Below are positions 35,234 to 47,157 of a stretch of DNA of 64,000 bases, piece by piece (position 1 is the stretch's first letter; each line of letters begins with the position of its first letter). The DNA comes from Davidsoniella eucalypti (taxonomy: Eukaryota > Ascomycota > Sordariomycetes > Microascales > Ceratocystidaceae). The DNA is taken from positions 168,621 to 232,620 of the forward strand of contig RMBW01000046.1 in the NCBI GenBank assembly GCA_004009845.1. Reading direction: 5' to 3'. Both the position numbers and the translations under genes were made by a program. The notes below the pieces were generated by a model. The model was not told the origin of the DNA, made no database searches, and was given only the letters and a program-made list of their open reading frames with translations.

Positions 35234-37444
35234 ATGAGATCTTTTATCATTCTCTTCTTTATCTGCTTTTCCTTTGTATCTTTCTGCTACCAAACATTGC
35301 TCTTGACCCCTAAACTCGGGGTTTTCAGGGAAAGCATGCGTTCTTCCGCTCCCAGCATATCTATCGCGGCGATTACGCTGGCCTCACTGGCCTCAGCTTT
35401 GTATACGGACGGAAATATCACGGCGCCATGCAACTCCAGCATCTACTGCTATGGCGATCTTCTTCGTCAGATTGAGTTGGCCCAGCCCTTCTCTGATTCC
35501 AAGACCTTTGTCGACATGTAAGTGGCCCGTGATCCGTGTCTCGGCTATTCCTTGTTCCTAGTGCTGACTTGAATCTCATATAGGCCGGCGTTGAAATCCC
35601 TGGATGAAATCCATGCCGCGTTTGACAAGCTTGAGAAGCCCATCTCCAACAACACGGCCTTGCAACAGTTCCTAAACGAAAACTTTGGCTCGGCCGGCGG
35701 CGAGCTCGAGGCCTTGAAGCCGTCGTCCTTGACAACCAACGCAACTTTCCTATCCAAAGTATCTGATACTGTGCTGCACGAGTTTGCCGAGAAGGTCATC
35801 GATATTTGGCCCGATCTCACCCGAAAGTACACTGGCCATAGTAACTGTTCGTCGTGCCCCAGCAGCTTTATCCCCGTACAACGGCCATTCGTCATCGCCG
35901 GCGGACGCTTCCGCGAGCCGTATTATTGGGATACACTCTGGATCATCGAGGGTCTCTTGCGCAGCGGGGGATCTTTTGTTGATCTGGCACGAAATGCTAT
36001 TGAGAACTTTCTTGATTTTGTCGAGGATTACGGCTTTGTCCCCAATGGAGCGCGCATCTACTATCTAAATCGGTCCCAACCACCAGTGTTGGCATTGATG
36101 GCCGAAACGTACGTTGCCCTCACAAATGACACCAGCATTCTCGAGAGAGCTCTGCCGCTGCTTGAGAAAGAGTACGATTTCTGGATGGCCAACAGATCTG
36201 TCGAGATCTCGCTTGGTAACCAAACCGTGACGCTCAACAGATATCACGTATCTAACAACCAGCCACGTCCAGAGTCTTTCTACGAAGACTACACCACTGC
36301 TACAAACACCTCTTATTACGCAGACTCGGGTATAATATACCCCGGAACTGAATTGAACAGCTCGCAGATTTCATCGCTGTACGCTAACCTTGCCTCTGGT
36401 GCTGAGTCTGGGTGGGACTATTCCTCGAGATGGCTTGCCAACCCCTCCGACGCTACTCGGGATGTCTACTTTCCTCTCCGCAGCCTAAACATTGTGAACA
36501 CTGTGCCTGTAGACCTAAACAGTATCCTTTTTGGAGTTGAGTCTGCGCTATCAAACTTCCATCTACTACAAGGTAACCAAACCGGCCACGAGATCTGGGT
36601 CCAGCGTGCTGGCAACCGTTCCAGTGCGATGCAAGCTCTGTTCTGGAACGAAACCCAATTTGGATACTTTGACTACAACCTCACGTCTTCGGCACAGAAT
36701 GTCTTCGCCCCATTAGATGAAGATGATCTCGCCAATAGCGCCACCCGGGCTGCCGCAGAAACCACAGGAGCCCCTGAAGGCATGAAGGTTATCCACGCCG
36801 TGTCGTCGTACTTCCCATTCTGGACAGGTGCTGCACCGGAGTATATCCGAAGTAACCCTCTAGCCGTTCAGCGCGCCTTTATCAAAGTTTCTGCACAACT
36901 AGATGCCGAACCCGGCGGTATCCCAGCCACCAACGTCGCCTCTAGCCAGCAATGGGACTCTCCCAATGTCTGGCCACCACACATGCACATCTTGATGGCA
37001 TCTCTCAAGGCCGTACCCGCACCATTCGGCACCGACGACCCAGCCTACCAATCGGTGCAAAACCTCTCGCAGCGACTAGCCCAGCGCTATGTCGACAGTA
37101 CGTTTTGCACATGGTACGCCACCGGTGGCAGCACTTCGGAGACGCCCAAGCTCCATGGAATTCCAACCGGTACGGACGGCGTCATGTTTGAAAAGTACTC
37201 GGCCAAGAGCATCAACGGTGCTGGAGGCGGTGGTGAATACGAGGTTGTCGAGGGCTTTGGCTGGACGAACGGCGTGCTGCTTTGGACGGTTGACGAGTTC
37301 TCGGGTACCCTCAAGCGTCCGGATTGCGGAAACATCTCGGCTGCTTCAGTTGTCGAAAAGAGAGATACTAGAAGGGCAGTAGAGTTGGATCGCTTCGATG
37401 CTTCGTGGGTGAAGAAGTTCTCTCGGAGTGCTTACAGAAAGTGA
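35234..37444 (+). CDS. Secreted trehalase, glycoside hydrolase family 37
   Basis: Hydrolyses trehalose to two glucoses outside the plasma membrane or in the wall. Two exons end and begin at 35517 and 35584. From ATG 35336 the product has 680 residues; from ATG 35234 it has 714. The shorter form begins with a signal peptide (MRSSAPSISIAAITLASLASA). The GH37 signatures are GGRFREPYYWDTLW near residue 165 and QWDSPNVWPP near 515. The catalytic acid lies in ESGWDYSSRW (about 335) and the base in EKYS (about 596), numbering from 35336. Many N-x-S/T sites fit secretion. There is no regulatory domain of the neutral, cytosolic type. The upstream ATG adds a second hydrophobic N-terminus, so the start is uncertain; 35336 is my preference. 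Confidence 0.93.
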
Positions 37445-38114
37445 TATCAGAAATACCCGGTTCAAGGCGGATCACGTAGGAAAAAACCCCAGAAAAGCTA
37501 TATCTGGTGCTCTTCTGGTCTTAATCGTTGATTGGTAGCGATGTAGCATTCAATAATTCAGATAATAGTTAATGTTCAGTAGTTTAGCTAATCCAGTGGT
37601 TTATCCACGAAATCACTCATCTGCAGATACCTGAATAAAACAGAAGAAAAACAAAAATCAATGCAAAATCTAGAAAACTAGGCGACATATATAAGTATAA
37701 CAATGACTAGTAAATAAATAAATAAAAGCCCGCCCTACAGAAGCTAACAAGCCATCCATCCATACATATATATTCCGCCAAACTTCTTCACTTAAGACAG
37801 CATGATATATGCACAAACTAAACTCACCCAAGACCAGTTTTGAAGAAAAAAAGAAACCTGATAAATGCTAGAATGAAAGAAATATATAAAAAAAAATTTA
37901 AAGGGGTTTTGTCTTATCAATAAAGGCCAACACTTCAGGGCCTTCTCTCCTCTTTGTGTAAATATTATGAAAGAGGGGAAAATAAATAAAATAAAATCAA
38001 GAAATATTCGTGTTTCCACCTCTTCTCCAATATCTAATTACACGCAAAATACACGATACAAAAAAAAAAGAAAGAAAAAAAAAGACATAGGAGAAATTCA
38101 TAATAGGACTTTCT
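37445..38114. other. Convergent spacer between trehalase and NUP159
   Basis: About 670 bp of AT-rich 3' sequence from both genes, with several AATAAA/ATAAATAA words around 37,700-37,730 and a purine run at 38,060-38,085. No gene seen. Confidence 0.5.
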
Positions 38115-41100
38115 CTATGAATTCTCCATTTCCCACACCGAAACGCCCTTCTCCTCGACACGAGCCTTGAGTTTAGTCAAAATCGCCTTCTTACGAGCCT
38201 TCTTACTCATCAAATCCTTCTTTTCATCCACACTGAACCCACTGAGCTTCTTGCGCGCCGGCGACATCATCATCGAAGCATTAAAGCTACTGTTGCCTCC
38301 AAAAGCAGAAGGGGTGCTTGACTCGAGACCGACACTGCCTCCACGGCCTGGGGTCGATGCGCGTCCAGAAAGCACGCTGACACTGCGTGGAGTAGCGGGT
38401 GAGAATAGCGTGCGCTCGGTAGGGAAGAGCGAGGCGCGCTTGGCTGCCAGGTTGCGCTGCGGGGTGCGAGGGGGGTCGCTTGGACCGAGATCACGGCTGG
38501 GTGTCATGGAAGATAGACGCATCTTGCGCAACTGTGTCTCCAGAACATCGACATCGCCACTACGCTTCTCTGCCATGCTAGTCATCTTGCTGATAGTGCG
38601 CAGGACAGCCTCGACTGTGGGCACCTGGGTGGCTCCAGAGCCCTTGCCGCCCGCCGAGTTCTGGCTGGCAGTGGCTATGCGGGTCTTCAAGATAGTGAGC
38701 GCCTCCTCGACAGCGGCAAGCTTCTGCGTGAACTGGGCAAACTCGCGGCGCAATTCATTTTGCTGTGCCGCCTGCTCAGGACTGAGAGGGAGGTTCTGGT
38801 TGGATTCTAGGGCGTTGGGATCAAGACGAGCAAGAATAACCTCCAGATCTTGCTGTTTAGAGCGCAGACGAGACATGTTGCGCATAAGATCGCCACACTC
38901 GGCCTTCTTCTCTTCCACGTTGGTCACACGTGCACCGTTCAGCTCAGAAGCGAGGTCAATGTCAACGATTTCAGCAAGATCACTGAGTTCACAGAGCACC
39001 CAGTCGTTAGGGATATCAAGGTCATCCTTGCTGCGTTCGTCGGCAGATGGCTGGCTGTGTCCCATGACAAACTGTAGCACCGAGCGTGCGTTCAGACCAA
39101 TACTATCCACCATAGCATTTATGTCACGATAGACCGCCTCCACCTGCGCCGGGATATTATCATGTGCTGGAGGGGCAACGTCCATATGAGCCAGGAGCTG
39201 GTCGATTTGTAGAGTAGGTTCAGGTTCCGAAGCCAGTAACTTCTGTACTTCGTCGTATTCATCGTCGACCAAAGGCTGCGCTTCTTGAGCAGTCTGTTTA
39301 GCCTTTGCGTTGCGCTGCTGCTGCATAAACGCATCCTGTTGAGTCGGGCCGGCCTTGCCACCCACAATGGAAGCACCAAGGGTTACTGCGGGTGAAGCAC
39401 TCCGCCCTGATAGGCCAGGTGTGCTCACAGACCGGCTACCTTCGGGTCGCATGACACGGCTAGGGACAGCATTACGGATCGGGCTTGGAGATCTGGGGCT
39501 AGTCTGGGTAGGTGGAGGGAGCATGGTCGAAGACTTGGCGAGGGTTTCACTAAACATAGAAACTGTCGGCTTGGGCTTAGACACCACCGTGAAAGATCCA
39601 TTGAGTCCGCCAAAAGAGCTGCGTGTCCGGTCAGAAGACGGGCTTATGTCCTTGGAGACATGCACAGCGCTACTATCCGATTCAAACTCGAAGTCACGGT
39701 CGTCTGTTTCTCCGGGGCCATGTATGTCCTCTTCACTTCCATCGCTAAACTCCTCATCAGTAACCAAAACAGGCCCTTTTTGAGCGGCACTCTTCTTGCG
39801 GACAGGACCCTTTTTACTAGAGACATTGGCAAAGGAGACAGGATCTGGAGGAAGGGGGGCATCTTCAATGACAGATGGCTTATTCTTAGACGAGGCTTTC
39901 GGCAGTGACGGTTTCAAGAAACTGCCATCATCATCAGAGACACCCTTCTTAGAGCCACTACTAGATGACGATTCACCGACAGTATACGAGTTCTTGCTGG
40001 TGCTTTCTGGGGGTACAGGCACAGATGCAGCCGATGCGAAGCTGAATCTGTTAGGAGCAGGTGTTGACGTGGGTGTGGTGGATGACGCAAATAAACTCCT
40101 ATCTCCGGTACTTTCACTATTCTTAGAATAAGAGTTCGACACAGGAGATGCTGGTATAGGATCATATATACTAGTAGTCTTGGTAATCTTTGTTGGTGGT
40201 GTCACACTGTCACCAGGGAGCGCGGTTTTCTTTGCCACGGGCGTTGTACTAGGGTCGAACTTATTGTTCGGGAAACCTTGTGTGAAGCCAGGGCCAAAGA
40301 GACCTCTGTTGTTGTTTCTCTTAGGTGCGGGAGTGGTAGGCTTGGCCTCCTCTTCCTCATCAGAATCACCTACCGACGATCCAGTTTCTGAGTCAGGCTC
40401 CGGTGGTGCCGAAAGCTTGGCAAAGGGATTCGAAGCAAGTGTTGATGGTGGCGTGTTCGACGAAGGCTGTCCGAAGATACTAGCTCTAGTAGTACCCGAG
40501 AGAGCCTGCGAAGAAGTGTCAAATATACTCTTAGCCTTTCCACCAGAGTTGCTAGGCCCATCCCCAAAGATAGACTTTGGCTTATCACTAATAACCGAAG
40601 CGAACAAGGGGGTTCCAAAGGTGGCTCCACTGCTCTTTGGTGAGTCTGTGGACTTGGGTACATCAAAAGTAACACCCACAGAGCTCTTCGGGGATGCCTT
40701 AGCCGTAGAGCCCCCAGAAGGCTGGCCAAATATGGACTTTGGTGCGGTAGCGAATGGAGAGCTAGTGGCAGATTTGTTGGAACCGAACAAGGTGGTAGAT
40801 GTTGTTGGAGTGCTAGACTGACCAAAAGTAGTTGAGGGCTGTCCAAAGCCACCCTTCGCACCAGGTGTTGTAGATTCTGTGGCAGGTTTCGTGGCAAAGA
40901 TGCTTGTCATCTTTCCGGGAGTCGAAGGCTGGCCGAAGCCTCCAGATCCCTGGCCGAATACGCTCTTAGGTGCAGATTCAACGGCCTTGGGTGTAGTAGA
41001 AACACTAGGGGTTGATGGTTTACCAAAAAGGGTCTGTGATGGTGTCTGCGATGGCGTCTTTGCCGCACCAAATATACCGCCAGTGGTACCTTTGTTCTCA

Positions 41101-43431
41101 GGCGTAGTGATGGGAGAGTTGCTAGCGACAGGCTTAGACGGAGTTTGCAGAGATGTCGACGTAGGTACATCTGCGTCCATATCATCATCCTTAGCTTCAG
41201 TCTTTTCACTATCTAGAGCAGCACCAAAGCCACCACTGAACATAGATTTGCCAGAGTGGCCCTTGTTGTGAGACTCGGTGTCTGGATCGGTCGTTTTAGT
41301 ACTGCTAAAGATGCTCGTTGGTTTGAAGGTTTGGCCACTGCCAAATGCAGATCCAGTAGTACCAGATTTGCCGGGCATGAAGGCCGTATCGCTACTAGCA
41401 GCACCTCCAAAGGGAGAGCCAGATGATGGCTGTGCGAAGATGCTACCCTTGGTTTTCGCATCACCGAGTGATGAAAAACCACCGCCACTAGAAGCAAAAC
41501 TCGAAAAGCCCCCGCTCTTAACGGCGCTTCCAAATGGGCTTGTAGTAGTAGTAGTAGTAGTAGTAGCGGGCGCAGCTCCAAAGGCCGACTTATTCGCACT
41601 GCCATAAGCAGCGAATCCAGTTTGCCCAAAGGCAGGTTTCGCGGTAGATGTACTAGCATTGCTCCATGGTGACGGCTTAGAACTAATCAGCGACTGTCCG
41701 GCACCCATTGTACTAGGCTGGCCAAAAGAGGGCGCTGCAGGAACTGCGGTCGCATTTCCAAATGACTTGGATCCGAAAGTCGAGGTTTGTACGGGCGAAG
41801 AAGATGCCCATGGGGAAGCTTTAGATGGTCCGAGATCAGAAGGGGCACCGAAACCAGTTGTCGGGATCGCGGACGTCTCGAAAGCTTGGAGTGAAGCGGG
41901 AGAAAGCACGGGAGCTGGTGTTAGTTTTGGGGCGACTGAAGGTGCTGGAGTAGCAGGTGTGGCTGGTTCAGAAGCTAGCGCTAAAGTTTCCAAATCCGGA
42001 AGCATAGAGGCCATACCAGGAAAGGTAGCGCCGTCTTTAATTGATTCATTGTATATAAGCCACCATACGACTAAGACACCCTCGTGTGTAAGAATCCAAA
42101 CTGCCGGAACAGGACCTGGCGACTCGTCGATTTCTTCGCTAGGGATAGGCTTGTACACGGTATCCCGGGCAGACAGGTCCAAGGCAACACCAATGGGCGT
42201 GCTGTTGTCAAAGTTTGAATCCATAGGCAGAGTGGCCCGCCGTGTATCATCCAGCATTTCAGTCAGTGTAAAAACTCCGCTGATGGCCTCGGCATCAATG
42301 TCCGTGGATAGCGGAGTCTTGGATCGTGTCAAAAGACCAACATCTGGCGATGCTGTCGATGCGACAACCAAAACATCCTGTAAATTTGGAGGGAAGTCCT
42401 TGAGCCGCAGAATAGAGTGGTAAGGCACTTTTTCAGCACCGAACGGATCGACGGGATCGGAGATTTTGCGGAAGGAAAAGTTCGATGGAGGTTTCCGCGT
42501 AACAACATAGTAAGTAGAGGATGGCGGATTTTCGTTGGTCGTCATGTAGATAACTACGAAAAGGTGGTTTTCGAGCCATTGTACGGACGATACTAGATAA
42601 TATTCATGTTAGCTTCTAATGACGTACTAGCTCCAGATTGTCAAAGATCATGCATACCATGGAAGCTGTCAAGGCCTTCTGGGCGGGGGATCTCGGCCTT
42701 GACATCGCCCTCTGGTGTCAGCTGCTGTACAGTTCCATTGGCTCTGCCAACGACCAGTTGCTTGCCCTTTGTGCTCCAGCCTACACAAGTGACCTCTGAA
42801 ACAAGCACGTCGCTAATTGTTCTTGACTTGAGGTTTATGATGTGTAAAGCTCCACCTTCAGTCACGACTGCGCAAAGCTCTGCCTTTTCAATAGCCACAT
42901 TGGGACTCAAAACTCTGACAGCGGTTCCGTTGGTGCTGAGATCAAAGGCAGAAGCCTGGCCTCCATTAATGAGGCTGTCTGTCTCATATACGCTGATTCC
43001 GCTACCGTCTTCGCCCGTCGCCAATATGTACTGTTCGTCCGCCGAGAATGCGATCTGGCAAATGCGGATCGAGACGGGTATTTTTACAAGAGGTTCGATA
43101 GGCCGAATGTCAGATTCGCCCTCTCGAGGAGACTCGAAGGCTTTTCGAACTGTTTCGGTGTTGACGATCGTGATCGAATCAGGGCCGGCGGCGGCTACTA
43201 GGCTTCGTCTTGGGGCAATAGTGAGTAGGGACGCGGTGTTCGAAGGGAGGACGCTCCAGTCGCCAGTCAGCTGGACTTTGGCATCACCAGCAAGCGCCTT
43301 GAAGCCAATGAGCTACACGGTTGTTTATTAGTATTTCGAGAAGTAACTTCGTGCTTGTTTATCTAGAAGCTGCTTACCTCGGTCTGGATGACCTCCAGCT
43401 CTTCGCCCATGACGACAGTGCTGGATGCCAT
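38115..43431 (-). CDS. NUP159: FG nucleoporin NUP159/NUP214
   Basis: Cytoplasmic-filament nucleoporin that binds the DEAD-box helicase Dbp5 and helps remodel exported mRNPs. Three exons, 43431-43378, 43312-42658 and 42592-38115, give 1728 residues. Residues 1 to about 430 form the N-terminal beta-propeller. About 480-1100 is a Ser/Thr-rich natively unfolded region with more than twenty FG dipeptides (FGQPS, SIFG, PFGS types). About 1350-1600 is predicted helical and coiled, the part that anchors Nup159 to Nup82. Domain order and length fit Nup159; yeast Nup159 has 1460 residues. The first ATG is at 43431, 18 codons before intron 1. A Thr octet in the FG region is encoded by a triplet microsatellite. 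It shares a 977-bp divergent promoter region with PUP1. Long antisense open frames are compositional shadows. Confidence 0.9.
41542..41566. repeat. GTA/TAC triplet microsatellite inside NUP159
   Basis: Eight tandem GTA units on the plus strand, read as ACT codons on the coding strand, encode a run of eight threonines in the FG region. Units can be gained or lost without a frameshift. Confidence 0.9.
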
Positions 43432-44408
43432 GATGGCTCACGGTGAAGCAGTAACTATGACAGAGCTTTAATACAGCATAGGCCGGTAGACAACAACTAT
43501 GGTGATTTTTCTGCCGGTTGGTCGGTTCGATTATTAACTACCAAGCGCTGTTCAGCTTGATGTCAGCAACAGAGGCTACGGTATGAGATTGAGAGAAAGA
43601 AAAATGTGTATAAAAAAAATGAGCTGCAAGTCAGCTTCAACTAGGCTAGAAAATGGCGAAAATACAACTAGCAGTAGAAAAAAAGTTGTCAATGAATTTT
43701 AAGCGCGTCAACGCGTTAAGGAGCAGCACCTATGCTGTTGTTGAACCAAAAACGAAAAGGGAAGATGCTTCTTTTCAATCAGGTTCGGAAGTTTGTTATC
43801 AACAATAGAAAGGGCATAATTGCACCTAATATTAAATTTTGAAGACAAATTGTTGTGTCTTTGTCGATGTGAAAGCTAATAATGAAGGCACCTAAACCGC
43901 GATGAAGTGCCATCAAAGCTTCCTTTGCGCCTAAGTTTTTGATCAGCCTTGCTACTAGGATAAAGTGATATTCCTGTCCGACGACAGTAGGGTTAGATGA
44001 ACCATTAGGGTCTTCGTGGCTTAACTTGGGCCAATGAACTGTGGGGACCTTGTTTTCGCAGCTTCTAGGCTGCCTGTTCTGCTGCTCTGAAAGGCAGCGT
44101 TCTAGCCTCGTCATCAGTGAAGCTACGCTGAATAAGTGCTATCGTGGAGAAAGCCCGCCTTGAGCAAGCTACCCTAACAAACCACGAATCTCACCTTCCA
44201 GCCTTTCTCGTCCACCGGCAGTTCTGTTACAAAGCAAAAACGCCACGACTCTTGACGATCTTTCTTGTACTTGTATTTCTCTTTTGCCTAGCATTGACGC
44301 CTGGGTGAAACTTGACGGCAGGCCTACTTCCTAACCCAGGAAACCGCTGCCTTTTACCAATCCCACCAACATCAACAAGCCCACCAAAGCTTCACGATCT
44401 CTCTCAAA
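43432..44408. promoter_or_regulatory. Divergent promoter region of NUP159 and PUP1
   Basis: 977 bp between two divergently transcribed genes. It includes a perfect MluI cell-cycle box, ACGCGT at 43711-43716, within AAGCGCGTCAACGCGTTAA. A 111-codon ATG frame on the minus strand (44114-43779) has a hydrophobic end but no recognisable family and is not called. I saw no exact Rpn4-type PACE element. Confidence 0.4.
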
Positions 44409-45394
44409 ATGCCTGGTTTCGATTTCTCAAACTACAACCGCAACCATGCGCTACATGCACGCGGTGTACCGCTTCCCAAGGCCACTAGCACCGGTACAAC
44501 CATTGTTGGCTGTATCTATAATGGTGGTGTTGTCGTATGTCTACCTCCGCAAGCGAGCCCTACCCTTGAGCAAGCTCTTCAACAAGCTCTCTGCCCCTCG
44601 CCATGCGCAATAACCACCCCTCTATAACTATATTTCCACAACAAAACTAACATGATGTCACTTTTCTTTTTATTTTGGTGTAGATTGCCGCCGATACCAG
44701 AGCTACCAGTGGCCCTATAGTAGCAGACAAGAACTGCGAGAAGCTACACTACATTACTCCCAACATTTGGTGTGCTGGTGCCGGTACTGCCGCCGATACC
44801 GAGTTCACAACCGCCATTGTATCGTCTAATCTCGAGCTTCACGCACAATCAACCGGCCGCAAGCCGCGCGTCGTTACCTGCATGACCATGCTGAAGCAGC
44901 ACCTGTTCCAGTACCAGGGACATATCGGCGCATACCTCGTCATTGCCGGTGTCGACCCTACCGGTACTCACCTGTTCACCGTACATGCTCACGGAAGTAC
45001 CGATAAGCTACCTTATGTCACCATGGGCTCCGGTTCTCTGGCTGCCATGTCTGTTTTCGAGAGCCAATGGAAGTCCGACCTAAACGAGGAGGACGCTATC
45101 AAGCTTGTCTCAGATGCTATTCTAGCCGGTATCTTCAACGATTTGGGTTCCGGTTCCAACGTTGATGTTGCCGTTATCACCAAGGATAAGACCACTCTGA
45201 AGCGTGGCCACATCAAGCCCAATGAGCGTAGTGCCAAGCTCAACAACTACAAGTTCAAGCGCGGTACCACTGCCGTGCTCAACGAAAAGATCATCAAGAA
45301 GAGTGATCTCAGCAGATTCGTTGATATCTCCGAGATCATCGACATCGGCGGCGCGAAGCCTGCAGAGAGCGAGAAGATGGAAGTTGACGGTTAA
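44409..45394 (+). CDS. PUP1: 20S proteasome subunit beta 2 (trypsin-like)
   Basis: Catalytic beta2 subunit of the 20S proteasome, responsible for cleavage after basic residues. Two exons, 44409-44534 and 44684-45394, give 278 residues. The propeptide is residues 1-29, and cleavage at G29 exposes the nucleophile T30 (TTIVG). The other active-site residues are in place: D46 (mature D17, in AADTRAT) and K62 (mature K33, in CEKLHY). SGSGS-type turns and GSGSLAAM are conserved. The long C-terminal arm that wraps onto beta3 is present and ends in acidic residues. It is convergent with the Nif1-like gene. Confidence 0.97.
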
Positions 45395-47157
45395 ATTGAG
45401 CATGGCAAGGACAACACCAATTCCCAGATTAGCAAATTGGTTATGATATAATAGTAGTCAGTATGTTACAGGAAGACTGCATCGAGTGCGAGATGGGAAT
45501 GAAGGAACATATAGTTTTCTTAAATTGGAACAGAACTCTGGTGGCGCAAGAACGCTACATCATCAAGCACTACTACAACTTTGTACGTAACTAACTACTG
45601 ATACTTCTAAGAAACAAGTCCATCTGGACTTGGTAAAGATAATGACATTCCAATAGCGACAGCTCCGTTTTTCTGTCATCAACATACCTTAGACGTGAGA
45701 ACGACTGTGACCACCAAGACGTACGAGAAAAGCATGATATCCTGCTTTATATTTTTTCTACTTGGCAACTATCATTCACTGCTACAATACAACCATCACC
45801 ACATCTTAGGGGAGCACAATTAAACATATGTAACGCTTTATGCTCTGAACTAAATGAAGCAAAAGGTGACAAGGTGTGATACCATGGAGAAATATGTTTT
45901 GATGAACCAAAAGTATACTTAAGAGAGGTAATGATATGATAATGTCGAAAATAAACTGCCTATTGATGACTATATTCATGGATTTTCTTTTTTTTGGAAG
46001 GAAAATAGTATTTATTTTCCCTCGAGAGTACTATCTACTATATACCTCTTGCTTATTTAGAGCACGAGAAGACAAAAAACCAAAAGAAAGAAAACAAAAT
46101 TCACAATAATTATAAAAGATATGTACGGAAAGAAGATGTCAAGAAAACCCCCCCCAAAAATATATATTATTTTTTTCGAATTCTAGAATTAACAAAAGAA
46201 AATTGCAATTTTTAAACAAGGGAAGATAGAAAAGAAGAGAATATGAGCGAGTGACGAAAAAAAAGGGAGCCAAAGTTTTAAAAAGAAAAGTGAGATAGAG
46301 ATAAAAAAGGTGAAAATAGGGCAGGAAAAGTAATAAGAATAGAAAAGAAGTAACAAAGTGTAGTACAGAAAAGCCGTGCTACGCTGAGCACGATGCATAT
46401 GCCTAATGATGCAAGAATAACAAGTGAAAAGATAATAAACTCAAAAAATATACACAGAAAACCTAGAACACTAAGACAAAATAGAGACTTATAAGTAATT
46501 GTTTACTGGATAAAGACAAAGAAAAGAAACTAATATAAAAAATCGAGATCACCCCGCACCATAACCCAAGAATCCCCTTTTTGGTTCCTATCAAGACAGA
46601 AGACAAGAAAAAATAGAATGAACTCGACAAGTGAAGATTATAAAAAGAAGAAACCAAGACAAATAACGCCGGTCGCAATAAAACGCCAATATTTGACAGG
46701 ATTATGCAAAGAGAGAAATTATGATAGTGACCTAGAAACGGATATAACATGGGAGTTCTAAATATGGAGGAGGAAGATATAGAAGTCCGCTGTCTATGGA
46801 GTCTTGAGTAATTTCAAGGAATGCAATAAAACAAAGTAACAAATGGAAATAAGGAGTGTGTGCCTTCCTAGTGAAGGAAAAGGAAATGAAAAAATACAGC
46901 ACAAGATATCAAAGAACCTTTGTTACAGTGTCATCATCGTTAAAAATAAAATAAAACAAGAAGGGAATAATAAAGAAGGGAATAATAAAGAAAAAAGGGA
47001 GGGCAATAACAAAATGCTGTAAAACGCCAAGTTATAAAAAATAATAAAAATAGGAGCAGAAATTGGGGGTATCGGTAAAGAAAAGATAAGACAAGAAATG
47101 AAGAGTTTCTCGAGAGAAAGAAAGGAAGTGCCAAGGATATTCTGCAGTACAACACAA
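45395..47157. other. Convergent spacer with a long purine-rich strand
   Basis: About 1.76 kb. From roughly 46,060 to 47,120 the plus strand is dominated by A and G (GAAAAG, AAAGAAG runs), so the minus strand is a kilobase-scale pyrimidine tract. A 15-bp unit (GAAGGGAATAATAAA) is tandemly duplicated near 46,960-46,990. Minus-strand open frames here are Phe/Leu/Ser-rich products of this composition. It may be the 3' untranslated region of the Nif1-like gene. Confidence 0.55.

Noticed and set aside
2479..37444. An amino-acid gene cluster (dehydratase, ILV5, threonine aldolase)
   Set aside because: The aldolase is 27 kb from ILV5 with unrelated housekeeping genes between, and the dehydratase lacks the ILV1 ACT domain; co-location looks accidental.
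38167..42423. Several long plus-strand frames opposite NUP159
   Set aside because: They are shadows of the Ser/Thr/Gly-rich repeat codons of the nucleoporin and lack any family signature.
43779..44114. 111-codon minus-strand ATG frame in the NUP159-PUP1 promoter
   Set aside because: Hydrophobic C-terminal part but no family resemblance and it sits within a shared promoter; chance is likely without transcripts.
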